Of a stretch of 64,000 nt of DNA, positions 26,469 to 35,387 are shown piece by piece. The position numbers were made by a program, and so were the translations under genes. The notes below the pieces were generated by a model. It searched no databases. It was not told where the DNA came from and worked only from the letters and a program-made list of their open reading frames with translations. Each line of letters opens with the position of its first letter. The stretch's first letter is position 1. The DNA is taken from positions 2,166,212 to 2,230,211 of the forward strand of contig OX639965.1 of assembly GCA_951828235.1 (NCBI GenBank), written 5' to 3'. The DNA comes from an uncultured Gammaproteobacteria bacterium (lineage in GTDB: Bacteria; Pseudomonadota; Gammaproteobacteria; Steroidobacterales; Foliamicaceae).

Positions 26469-27803
26469 ATGCCAATACCCTTGCGTGAAACGGCACTGGA
26501 GCCGGGCACCGCGGCGGGTGTTTCACGCCGTCAATTTCTGGGCACGCTCGCGGCGGGTTCGGCCGCGGCGCTGCTGGCCGGCGGCGCGTCCAGGGCCGAG
26601 GCCCGGGCGTCGATCGCCTCGATAGAGGAAGCGCGGACGGAAGCGGCGCCGGAAGAGGAATTCTGGGCGCAAGTGCGCGGTGAATTCCTGATTTCGGAGG
26701 AGTTGGCCTACATGAACAGCGGCACGCTCGGTCCGATGCCCAAGCCGGTGTTTTACGCCGTGGTCGACGGCTATCGGGCGCTGGCCGCCGATCCGGGCCG
26801 CGAGAACGCGCGCCAGGTGACTGCCCAGGACGATTTGCGGGAAAAACTGGCCGCTTTCGTCAACGCCGCCCCTGGCGAGGTCGCTCTCACCCGGAATACC
26901 ACCGAGGGCATGAGCTTCATAGCCAATGGTCTCGACCTTAAGGCCGGCGATCAAGTGCTGTGCTCCTTTCATGAGCATCCCGGCGGGCTGGAGCCCTGGA
27001 AAATCAAGGCGAAACGCCACGGCGTAGTCGTCAGGGAACTGCCGTTTCCGGTTCCGGCGTCTGACCCGGCGGAAATACTGAACCGCTTCGAGGACGCCAT
27101 CAATCCCCGTACCCGCGTGATCAGCGTGAGTCACGTCACCTTTCCTACCGGCTGCATGCTGCCGGTACGGGAGCTTGCGGCCCTGGCCCGGCCCCGCGGA
27201 ATCCTGACGCTGGTCGATGGAGCGCACGCGATCGGAATGATGGATTTGGACATGCAAGCCCTGGGAGCCGACTTCTATGCGTCCAGTCCCTACAAGTGGG
27301 CGGGCGCGCCGGTCGGGACGGGCTTTCTTTACATGCGGCGCGAGTCGCAGGATCGGGTCTGGCCGACGGTGGCGTCGACGGGCTGGGACGAAGAGGAGAC
27401 CGGCGCGATGCGCTACGACCGCCTGAGCCAACGCGCCGGTCCATTGCTGCTCGCAACGATTGCGGCACTCGAGTTTCAGAACGCCATCGGCCGCGGGCGC
27501 ATCGAGCAACGCGTCAGGGCGCTGGCCACCAGGCTGCGGGAAAGGCTCAGGGAGATTCCCGGAGTGACGCTGTACGCCTCGGACCGTCCCGAGCTCTGTT
27601 GCGGGCTGACGGGTTTCACCCTCGAAGGCCATGACCGCATCGAAGTCGTCGACACGCTATGGCGGCGCAACCGCGTATGGGTTCGGGAAACCGACTATGG
27701 CCTGAACACGGTGCGCGCCTCTACCCACCACTACAACACGGAAGAGCAGGTGGACCGGCTGGTCGAGGGAATTCACCAAATCCTGAAGGAAGGCACGACA
27801 TGA
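26469..27803 (+). CDS. twin-arginine-exported class V aminotransferase
   Basis: This 444-residue PLP enzyme resembles isopenicillin N epimerase and cysteine-desulfurase-like proteins. An N-terminal SRRQFLGTLAAGSAAALLAG motif is a strong Tat signal, unusual for this fold but known for a subgroup. The PLP lysine is Lys276 in ASSPYKWAGAPVG; TRNTTEGMSF and LVDGAHAIGMMD mark the phosphate pocket and the PLP-stacking Asp region. The ATG at 26469 has GGAGG at 26456-26460. It overlaps the next gene by four bases (ATGA) and is divergent from the ABC importer. Periplasmic processing of an imported or exported amino compound is inferred. Confidence 0.9.
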   Translation: MPIPLRETALEPGTAAGVSRRQFLGTLAAGSAAALLAGGASRAEARASIASIEEARTEAAPEEEFWAQVRGEFLISEELAYMNSGTLGPMPKPVFYAVVDGYRALAADPGRENARQVTAQDDLREKLAAFVNAAPGEVALTRNTTEGMSFIANGLDLKAGDQVLCSFHEHPGGLEPWKIKAKRHGVVVRELPFPVPASDPAEILNRFEDAINPRTRVISVSHVTFPTGCMLPVRELAALARPRGILTLVDGAHAIGMMDLDMQALGADFYASSPYKWAGAPVGTGFLYMRRESQDRVWPTVASTGWDEEETGAMRYDRLSQRAGPLLLATIAALEFQNAIGRGRIEQRVRALATRLRERLREIPGVTLYASDRPELCCGLTGFTLEGHDRIEVVDTLWRRNRVWVRETDYGLNTVRASTHHYNTEEQVDRLVEGIHQILKEGTT

Positions 27804-29218
27804 CCAGGCCCGATCCCTACCACATCGAACGACGCGACTTCTTCGCCGGGCTTGCCGGCGGGGCCGCGTTCGCACTGGGCGCCACCATGCTGGGCGCCGA
27901 GCCGGCGCATGCCAACTGGGGCCTGATCGCTCCGGGCCCCGTACCCGGGAAAGACTTTGACGGCCGCAGCCTGGTCAACAGGCCGCGCGCGTACGAGGTC
28001 ATGGAGCAGGAGGGCGTGGACGGAATTGTTGCGCTCAACCCGGTCAACGTCTTTTACCTGGGCAACTACTTTTCCTACGAGGTGCAGAAACTCAGGGCCA
28101 TACCCAGCTTCGCGGTCATGCCGCGTGATCCCGCCAAGCCCTCGTTCCTGGTCGTGGCTTCAACCGACCTGTGGTTCATCGCCAACGCCGAGCGGCAGTA
28201 CCCCGAGATCATCCCGTACAGCGGGCCGGTGGCGTGGGAGCAGTACCGCGACCCCGATACCTGGAACCAGCAGCCGGAAGCGCGAGGCGGAATTCGCCGG
28301 CCGATCCGCGAAGAAAGCCTTACCGACATCGAACGGGGCTGGGTGGAAATGGAGCGCCGCTTCGAGAAACGCAAGGCGGCCACGCCGGAATGGGCGCTGA
28401 TACGCGCGCTGGAGGAAGCGGGACTGGCCAATGGCCGCGTCGCGGTGGACGACATGAGCATTGCCCATATCCTGGACAGCCTGGGACAGGACACCGTCAG
28501 GTGCGTGCCCGGCGACAACACGTTCCGCAAGATCCGAATGATCAAGTCCGACGTGGAGCTCAAGCACATGCGCGCGGCGGCGCGGGCGAACCAGGACGCC
28601 TGCATGGCCATGCTTGGGCAAATTGAGGCGGGTATGACAAAAGCCGATACGGACCAGCTCTTTCTTCAGGAGGCGGCCAGACGCGGCGCGAAGGCCATAT
28701 GGATCGCGATGGGCACCATCGGCGGGTTTGCCGACGGCGAGGTTGTGCCCGGACGCCCGATGATGGTGGACGCGGTATGCCAGATCAACTACTACCACGG
28801 CGATTTCGGCCGCACCTGGTGCCTGGGCGAACCCCGCAAGGACGTTCTTGACCGGGTCGACATTATCCGAAAGGGCTACGAGGCGGCGCTGGATGTGATT
28901 CGCCCGGGGCTGAAGTACTCGGAACTGCGGGCGCACGCGGGCGAGGCGATGAACAAGGCAAACCCGGTGCTGGCCAAGGCCACTTTTGGCGCTTCGCCGC
29001 ATTCCGTGGGTCTGCAGCACACGGACCAGCCGTATCGGGACGGTCTGCCGTTCATGGTTGCGGACGACCTGACCTTCCGGGAAAACATGACGCTGACCAT
29101 CGACATGCCGTCTCTGGAAATCGGCTGGGGCGGCGCGCACCTTGAAGACCTGATCGTCGTGACGAAGGACGGTTTCGAACCGCTGGCGACCATGGACGAC
29201 CCGCTGGTCGTGATCTGA
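27800..29218 (+). CDS. Tat-exported M24 family (Xaa-Pro peptidase / creatinase-like) protein
   Basis: This 472-residue protein carries a Tat-like leader (ERRDFFAGLAGGAAFALGA), a creatinase-type N-domain and a C-terminal pita-bread M24 domain. Metal ligands are in place: Asp324 (MMVDAV), Asp335 (HGDFGRT), a His in SPHSVGLQH, and Glu residues in PSLEIG and HLEDLIVV. The two-metal set favours an active peptidase or related amidohydrolase rather than a metal-free creatinase. Its ATG overlaps the aminotransferase stop, so the two are one translational unit. Confidence 0.88.
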   Translation: MTRPDPYHIERRDFFAGLAGGAAFALGATMLGAEPAHANWGLIAPGPVPGKDFDGRSLVNRPRAYEVMEQEGVDGIVALNPVNVFYLGNYFSYEVQKLRAIPSFAVMPRDPAKPSFLVVASTDLWFIANAERQYPEIIPYSGPVAWEQYRDPDTWNQQPEARGGIRRPIREESLTDIERGWVEMERRFEKRKAATPEWALIRALEEAGLANGRVAVDDMSIAHILDSLGQDTVRCVPGDNTFRKIRMIKSDVELKHMRAAARANQDACMAMLGQIEAGMTKADTDQLFLQEAARRGAKAIWIAMGTIGGFADGEVVPGRPMMVDAVCQINYYHGDFGRTWCLGEPRKDVLDRVDIIRKGYEAALDVIRPGLKYSELRAHAGEAMNKANPVLAKATFGASPHSVGLQHTDQPYRDGLPFMVADDLTFRENMTLTIDMPSLEIGWGGAHLEDLIVVTKDGFEPLATMDDPLVVI

Positions 29219-29264
29219 ACGAACGACCCTGCCCGGGAAAGTGGGCAGGCGGCCCGTAACCGTC

Positions 29265-29270
29265 TATAAT
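29265..29270 (+). promoter_or_regulatory. candidate -10 element for the Alternative Complex III operon
   Basis: A perfect TATAAT stands 28 bases before the chosen GTG start of actA, in the 80-base gap after the M24 gene. No good -35 box is visible, so an activator may be needed, or the match may be chance. Confidence 0.35.
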
Positions 29271-29298
29271 CGCGCGCCGTTAAGGGTTGGAGTTGATC

Positions 29299-29856
29299 GT
29301 GTCGATCTCCGTTTTCGAAGCCGCGCGGCCGGTGATCAAGGGCTTGATTATTGCCGTTCTGGCGATTGTCGGCGCATACATCGGTCATTGGGCGCACGGC
29401 GCCATGCTCAACGACTACACACCGGTGCAGCCGATCGAATTCAGCCACGAAATACACGCCGGCGAAAACGAGATTCCCTGCCAGTACTGCCATTCCTGGG
29501 CCGACCGGTCGGCGACGGCGGGAGTTCCCAGCGTCGAGACCTGCGTAGGCTGTCACAAGGGCTTAAGCGAGGTTCGCGATACGCCCGACGTGGTGAAGCT
29601 TTTCGATTACTGGGAGCGCGGCGAAGGCATTCCCTGGGTCAAGGTCCACGATACGCCGGATTTCGTGCATTTTCGGCACAAGCCGCATATCCGCGGCGGC
29701 GTCGAATGCCAGACCTGCCATGGGCCGGTGGAGGAAATGGTCCGGGTCACGCGGCGCGTGGACCTGAACGAGAACCTTCGAATGCCCTGGTGCATCGATT
29801 GCCATACCGAGGAAGACGTGGCCAATGGCCGCGACTGTCTGACCTGCCACTACTGA
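29299..29856 (+). CDS. actA: Alternative Complex III pentahaem cytochrome c subunit ActA
   Basis: This 185-residue membrane-anchored cytochrome has one N-terminal helix (VIKGLIIAVLAIVGAYIGHW) and five CxxCH haem motifs (CQYCH, CVGCH, CQTCH, CIDCH, CLTCH). That layout is the ActA subunit of Alternative Complex III, the quinol:cytochrome/oxidase oxidoreductase that replaces bc1. The GTG at 29299 has GGAG six bases upstream; TTG codons at 29287 and 29293 are alternatives. It is first in a run actA-B1-B2-C-D-E-F. It probably relays electrons towards the monohaem subunit or terminal oxidase. Confidence 0.92.
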   Translation: MSISVFEAARPVIKGLIIAVLAIVGAYIGHWAHGAMLNDYTPVQPIEFSHEIHAGENEIPCQYCHSWADRSATAGVPSVETCVGCHKGLSEVRDTPDVVKLFDYWERGEGIPWVKVHDTPDFVHFRHKPHIRGGVECQTCHGPVEEMVRVTRRVDLNENLRMPWCIDCHTEEDVANGRDCLTCHY

Positions 29857-29860
29857 CGCC

Positions 29861-32047
29861 ATGCTGAGCCGCAGAGACATATTCAAATACCTGGCCGGCG
29901 GCGGCGTCGGCGTCGGGACCGGCCTGTTGCTCGGCGAAGTGAACCAGAGGCCACTGGAAACGCTGCTTTCCACGCATATCCCCCCGGAGGATTTCTCGCC
30001 GGGCATGGACACCTGGTACAACACCCTGTGCCGCATGTGCCCGGCCGGATGCGGCATTTCCGTCAAGGTGCGCGAAGGCCGCGCCAAGAAGATCGAGGGT
30101 AACCCCAATCACCCGGTCAGCCAGGGCGGCACTTGTGCGCTTGGCCAGGCCAGCCTCAATGCCTTGTACAACCCCGACCGGCTGCGCGCGCCGATGCGCT
30201 CGGACGGGGAGGGCGGCTTTGTGGAATCTTCCTGGGAAGAGGCCTTTGCGGCCATTGCGCCGCGCCTGGGGGCAATGCAGTCCGCGGGAATGGGCAGCCG
30301 CACCTGGATTCTTACCGCCGGCCTGCTGAGTTCCGGCGAGGAAGCGCTGGACAAGTTCCGGGAGGCGCTGGGCGCGAACGTATTGCGCCTCGGCCTGGAC
30401 ACCCCGGCGACCGAGCTGGCCGCCGCGCAGGCGATGTACGGTTTCAGCGGCCTGCCGTATTACGACATCGCGAAAGCGGACCTGGTGATTTCTTTCGGCG
30501 CCGATTTCCTCGGCGCCTGGCGATCTCCGGTGGGCTATTCCAAGGCGTACGGCGAGTTTCGCGAAGTCGGCGACGGGCATCGCGGCCACCTTGTGCAGGT
30601 TGAGCCGCGCATGTCGCTGACCGGAGCCAATGCGGACGAATGGCTGCCGGCACGGCCGGGAACCGAAGGCGCCCTGGCCCTGGCGCTGGCGGCCGAGTTG
30701 CTGCGGCATGGCGGCTCGAGCGAGGAACTGAACGGCTGGGAAGGCCTGTCCGGCGCCCTGAGCCTCGACGAGGCCGCGGCGCTGGCTGACCTGCCTGCCG
30801 AACGCTTGCACGCGCTGGCGGAGCGCATGGCGGCAGCGGAAACACCGCTGGTCCTTGGCGGCGGAGCGGCGGGTGCCGGAAGTAACGCGACCGAAACACT
30901 GACCTGCGTGGCCGCGCTGAACCGCGTTCTGGGCGCCGCCGGGGACTACCGTGCGGCCCAACCTGGCGCACGCGCCCCAATACTCGGCGCTGAGCGACAA
31001 TCGAGGGATTTGTATCCGCGGCGGACAACGGCGAGGTGTCGCTGGTGATCGTGGCGGGCGTGGATCCGCTGCACGATCTGCCGGACTCCCTGGGATTGGC
31101 GCGGCGCGCTGGACAGGGCCGAACTCGTAGTGGCGCTCGACAGTTTTCCCAGCGATACGGCTACTGCCGCCGACTGGATCCTGGCTGCGGACACGTTTCT
31201 GGAGGCCTGGGACGACGACATTTCTCTTCCCGGAAGCGGGAAACTGTCCGTTACATTGCAGCAGCCGGTCCAGAAACGCCTGTACGACACGCTGTCGGCT
31301 ACCGATATCGTCCTTCAGCTCGCGCAGCGGGCCGGCGGGGGCGCTGGCCGAGGGCCCTTCCCCATGAGGATGCCGAAGCCTATACGCGCGCCGAGTGGGC
31401 GACCGCATGGAATTCCCTGGGCCTTGAAGGCGATTTCGACGCCGGTTTCCGGCAGGTGCAACAGCAGGGCGTCTGGGTCGCCGACCTGGCGGAAGGAATG
31501 GCCGACCGGCTTTCGACCCGAGGCGCCCGGCGCCCGCGGCGCCGTCCGAAGCCCGGTTTGCCGGTAACGAATCGGAATTTTCCGTTCGTGCTGCATCCTT
31601 TCCAGACGCCGGGATTGCGCGAAGGCAAGGGGCCAGGCTGCCCTGGATACAGGAACTTCCGGACCCCCCAGACCAGCGTGGCCTACGGTAGCTCTGGTGG
31701 AACTGAACCCGGCCACGGCGGGCGAACTGGATCTCAGGGACGGTGACCTGGTGGAGGTAAGTTCGCAGGCCGGCACGGTGACCGCGCCGGTGCTGCGGTA
31801 TCAGGGCGTGCGACCCGATGTGATTGCCATGCCGCTGGGGCAGGGGCACCAGGCTAACGGCCGTTACGCGCAAGGGCGGGGAGTGAACCCGGCCTCGCTG
31901 CTCGTGGCGCAGGGCGACTCGGCAACCGGGGCGCTGGCCTGGGCCGCCACCCGCGTGGCCCTGCGCAAGACCGGCGAGCGCGTGCGCATGACGAAGACCG
32001 GCGGCGTCAGCCGCACGCTGGGCAGGCAGATTCTCGGACCGGCATAA
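29861..32047 (+). pseudogene. actB: Alternative Complex III ActB, molybdopterin-oxidoreductase-like part (multiple frameshifts)
   Basis: The 5' part reads cleanly for 396 codons: a Tat signal (MLSRRDIFKYLAGGG), a CRMCPAGCG cluster and the MopB-like fold (NPNHPVSQGGTCALGQ). From about 30,940 the reading frame must switch roughly ten times to recover homologous protein, for example VSLVIVAGVDPLHDLPDS at 31,036, VALDSFPSD at 31,130 and VELNPATAGELDLRDGDLVE at 31,694, ending at TAA 32,047. Almost every break is one extra G, C or T beside a short homopolymer, and the amino-acid content is otherwise conserved. Either the gene was broken very recently or the consensus is wrong here; the latter is favoured. 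It is the large periplasmic subunit, split from its Fe-S part. Confidence 0.8.
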
Positions 32048-32051
32048 GGGC

Positions 32052-32892
32052 ATGAGCAAGATCACCGACAAACTGCGCGAGTACCGCACCCCCGGCTACT
32101 ACACGAAATTCGACTACCACTGGACCATGGCCGTGGACCTGGACCGCTGCACCGGCTGCGAGGCCTGTGTGGTGGCCCTGCCAGGCGGAGAACAACCTGC
32201 CGATCGTGGGCGAAAAGCTCATGCGCCAGGGCCGCGAGATGAAGTGGATACGCATCGAGCGCTACTGGGACGGCGAATACCCGAACGCGCGGCTGAATTT
32301 CATCCCCATGCTGTGCCAGCAATGCCGACGAGGCGCCCTGCGAAATCGCCTGTCCGGTGTTCGCCACCTATCACAACCAGGACGGCCTCAACGCCCAGGT
32401 CTACAACCGCTGCATCGGGACCCGCACCTGCGCCGTCTACTGTCCCTACGAAGTGCGTTTCTTCAACTGGTTCACCTACACCTGGGGACGAGCCGCTGGA
32501 ACAGCAGCTCAACCCGGACGTGACCGTGCGCGAGAAGGGCGTAATGGAAAAGTGCACCTTCTGCGTGCAGCGCATCAACCGCGCCAAGGACCTGGCCCGC
32601 GACGAGGATCGGCGCGTGGCCGACGGCGAGGCCCAGCCGGCCTGCGCCCAGGCCTGCCCTACCGACGCGATCGTCTTCGGCGACCGCAACGATCCCCAAA
32701 GCGCCGTCTCGCGCAAGCTGAAGGACCCCCGCGCCTACAGGTGCTGGAAGAACTGAACACCCCACCCCAGCGTCGTCTACCTCCAGAACGCCCGCGAACC
32801 GCTGGCGGGCCATGAAGATGACGAACATCACGGCGAAGAATCGGACGGCCACGCGGCAAGCCCGGTGATGTGGGCCGGAAGAATCCACTGAG
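32052..32892 (+). pseudogene. Alternative Complex III ActB iron-sulfur part (frameshifted)
   Basis: The ferredoxin-like half of ActB is encoded as a separate gene starting at ATG 32052. Reading through five one-base indels (near 32,176, 32,327, 32,487, 32,740 and 32,762) gives about 279 residues ending at TGA 32,892. Cysteine clusters [27 protein letters not shown] and ACAQACP would hold three or four Fe-S clusters that wire electrons from the quinol site. All cysteines are preserved despite the frame breaks. Four changes insert a base and one deletes a base. Confidence 0.8.
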
Positions 32893-32906
32893 GCGGTGGC
32901 CTGACC

Positions 32907-34265
32907 ATGAGTGCTACCCGGGAACTCATGTTCGACCAGGGCCAGCGAGTTACTCGGAGGTCAACACCGATGTCCATCAATGCGCTGACCACCACCACCT
33001 GGCGTTACTGGGTGACGCTGGGCATATCCGCCGGCGCCGCCCTGCTGTTCTTTGTAGCGCCGTGGATCTACCAGATCATCGTGGGTGTGGGCGCCGCGGG
33101 CATGAACCGCAACGCGATGTGGGGCACCTACCTGTCCAACTTCATCTTCTGGATCGGACTGAGCCACTCGGGGACCCTGCTGTCCGCGGTGCTGCACATT
33201 ACCCAGTCGGACTGGCGCAAATCGATTTACCGAAGCGCGGAGGCGATGACGCTGTTCTCGCTGATGACCGCAGCCATGTTCGTGATGGTGCACGTCGGGC
33301 GGGTGTGGTTCGTGCACTGGACCTTCCCGTTTCCCAATCCCATGGAACTGTGGCCGAACTTCCGCTCGCCGCTGATGTTCGACGTGATGGCGATCCTGAC
33401 CTACCTCACGGCCAGCAGCGTATTCATCTACATGGGCTCGCTGCCGGACTTCGCCGCGGTGCGCGACCGCTCCACCGGGTTGCGCAGAAGGATTTACGCG
33501 GTCATGTGCTTCGGCTGGCGCGGCACCGCCCACGAGTGGCACACACTGGGCTGGGCCTATACCTTTTTCGCCGTGCTGGTGATCCCGCTGGCGGTCTCGG
33601 TGCATTCCATCGTGTCCTGGGACTTCGCCATGTCCACGGTCCCCGGGCTGCACCACACCATTTTCGCGCCTTATTTCGTGTGCGGGGCGATCTACTCGGG
33701 CACGGCGGGCATCGTGACAGTCATGTGGATGCTGCGGAAATTCATGGGCTTCGGTCGCTACATCGGGCAACTGCACATCGACAACCTCTCCAAGCTGCTG
33801 CTGGTGCTGTCGCTCATCTGGACGTATATCAACATCTGTGAGAACTTCACCGGCTGGTACAGCGGAACCTCTTTCGAGTACGAAGCGATCTTGTACAGGA
33901 TCTGGGAGGGCCCGTTCTGGTGGCTGTACTGGGAGATGATCCTGTTCTGCGCAGTGGTGCCGCTGGTGCTGTTCTCGCGCCGTATCCGGACCAACTGGAA
34001 CGTGATGCTGGTGATTTCCATCCTGATCAATATCGGAATGCTGACGGAGCGCTTTGTCATCGTGGCCAGTTCTCTGCCACGCAAGTTCCTGCCCGACGTG
34101 TTCGGAACTTACTTTCCGAGCCTGGTCGAGATTTCCATCACGCTCGGCTCATTCGCCATCTTTACCACACTGTTCCTGCTGTTCGTGAAAATATTCCCGG
34201 CGGTTTCCATCTACGAGGTCAAGGAGACGCTCAACCCATTGCGCAAGAGGGCGGCCCACACATGA
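32907..34265 (+). CDS. actC: Alternative Complex III NrfD-like membrane subunit ActC
   Basis: This 452-residue integral membrane protein has about ten helices and belongs to the NrfD/PsrC family, which forms the quinol site and possible proton path of the complex. The frame is open throughout, but residues about 13-22 (RVTRRSTPM) look scrambled. A neighbouring frame reads SYSEVNTDV before both rejoin at NALTTTTWRYW, so compensating indels near 32,950-32,975 are likely. The gene overlaps the ActD start by four bases. Confidence 0.9.
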   Translation: MSATRELMFDQGQRVTRRSTPMSINALTTTTWRYWVTLGISAGAALLFFVAPWIYQIIVGVGAAGMNRNAMWGTYLSNFIFWIGLSHSGTLLSAVLHITQSDWRKSIYRSAEAMTLFSLMTAAMFVMVHVGRVWFVHWTFPFPNPMELWPNFRSPLMFDVMAILTYLTASSVFIYMGSLPDFAAVRDRSTGLRRRIYAVMCFGWRGTAHEWHTLGWAYTFFAVLVIPLAVSVHSIVSWDFAMSTVPGLHHTIFAPYFVCGAIYSGTAGIVTVMWMLRKFMGFGRYIGQLHIDNLSKLLLVLSLIWTYINICENFTGWYSGTSFEYEAILYRIWEGPFWWLYWEMILFCAVVPLVLFSRRIRTNWNVMLVISILINIGMLTERFVIVASSLPRKFLPDVFGTYFPSLVEISITLGSFAIFTTLFLLFVKIFPAVSIYEVKETLNPLRKRAAHT

Positions 34266-34756
34266 CGCTGCTGGCTTCCTTTTCGCACGAAGATACCGCG
34301 CTGGACGCCGCCCGCGCCCTGCGCGAGAAGGGCATTGCAGGAGTGGAGCTGTTTTCTCCCATACCCCTGCACGGGGCCGAGGATGCGCTCGGACTGGGCA
34401 AGTCCTTAGTAAGGGTGTTCGCGCTGCTCGGGGGCATTCTGGGCGCCATCGGCGGTTTCACGCTGTGCGTGTGGACCGCCACGCGCTTCATCCTGCCGAC
34501 CGCGGGGCGGCCCGTGATTGCGCTGCCTCCGTACCTGCTGATTACCTACGAGAGCGCCATCCTTTTGGGCACGCTGATGACGCTGCTGGGCTTTTTCGTC
34601 GTGAGCCGTTTACCGGCGTGGCGGGACCGTACATACCGGACCTCCAGTAACGTGGACCGCTTCGTGATTTCGGTGGCCGGAGCCGGCGCACCCGATGCCG
34701 AGGAGATTCTGCGCGCCGCCGGCGCCGAGTCGATCGAGCGGGAGGACGCGGAATGA
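34262..34756 (+). CDS. actD: Alternative Complex III subunit ActD (DUF3341)
   Basis: This 164-residue protein has an N-terminal alpha/beta region (LLASFSHEDTALDAARALRE) followed by two membrane helices (about residues 55-75 and 90-112) and a soluble tail. This is the ActD/DUF3341 layout found between the NrfD-like and cytochrome subunits of Alternative Complex III. ATG overlaps the ActC stop and its own stop overlaps ActE's ATG, both as ATGA. The frame is intact, unlike those of its neighbours on both sides. Confidence 0.88.
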   Translation: MTLLASFSHEDTALDAARALREKGIAGVELFSPIPLHGAEDALGLGKSLVRVFALLGGILGAIGGFTLCVWTATRFILPTAGRPVIALPPYLLITYESAILLGTLMTLLGFFVVSRLPAWRDRTYRTSSNVDRFVISVAGAGAPDAEEILRAAGAESIEREDAE

Positions 34757-35387
34757 GCCGCGCCGCAAACCCGGGAGTGAGGGCGTCTCGCCCTCAAGCC
34801 CTGAACCTGTTCCCGGCACTCATGATCGTCGCCGCAATGGGCCGTTCCGGGTGCCCTCGGCGCCCTGCCCTGGAACGACGACATGAAGGACCAGCCGAGC
34901 GTCAAGACCCAGGAAACCACGGTGGAGCTGCCGGCCGAATCCGTTCCTGCCGACGGCGGCGAACTGGACGGCCCCGGCTAATCTCCCGGAACTCGTGCGG
35001 GCGCGGCTGAAGGCCGGAGACCAACTGAGCAATCCGCTTTCCGCGGAAGATCAGGATGATGGCCGCGCGGCGGAGATGTACGACACCTACTGCCGCGTCT
35101 GCCACGGCGTGGCCGGCGCAGGCGACGGCAGCGTGGGACTCAAGTACATCCCGCAGCCCATGGACCCTCACCTTGCCCTACGTGCAGCAGCAAACCGACG
35201 GGCAGCTCTACTACACACATCACGCACGGCGGCGTGATCATGCCCAGCTACCGGTTCGCGATGTCGCAGGAAGACCGCTGGCGCATCGTGCAGTACCTGC
35301 GAACCGGCCTGCTTGAGGAAAGCCGCGAGAGCGGCGGACGCCGCCGAGACCGAGGCCGAATCCGGCGGCGAGACGGCGGCGGAATGA
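34753..35387 (+). pseudogene. actE: Alternative Complex III monohaem cytochrome c ActE (frameshifted, REP in signal peptide)
   Basis: Following five one-base insertions (near 34,850, 34,975, 35,167, 35,214 and 35,333) restores a lipoprotein-type cytochrome c of about 210 residues. It has a hydrophobic leader (LFPALMIVAAMG, Cys soon after), the haem motif CRVCH near 35,091 and the C-terminal VIMPSYRFAMSQEDRW segment that carries the axial Met. A REP half-unit at 34,771-34,795 lies in frame inside the leader and adds about 13 foreign residues between MSRAA and LFPAL. The mature protein would carry electrons to the oxidase. Confidence 0.78.
34771..34795. repeat. REP-like half-unit inside actE, copy 3
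   Basis: CCGGGAGTGAGGGCGTCTCG followed by CCCTC, one half-unit of the family seen at 13,520 and 19,445. It lies in the N-terminal coding region of actE, preserving the frame. Confidence 0.75.

Noticed and set aside
29747..32089. A 780-codon open frame on the minus strand across actA/actB
   Set aside because: It is the GC-skewed shadow of actB, lacks any recognisable domain, and the opposite strand carries clear haem, Tat and MopB motifs.
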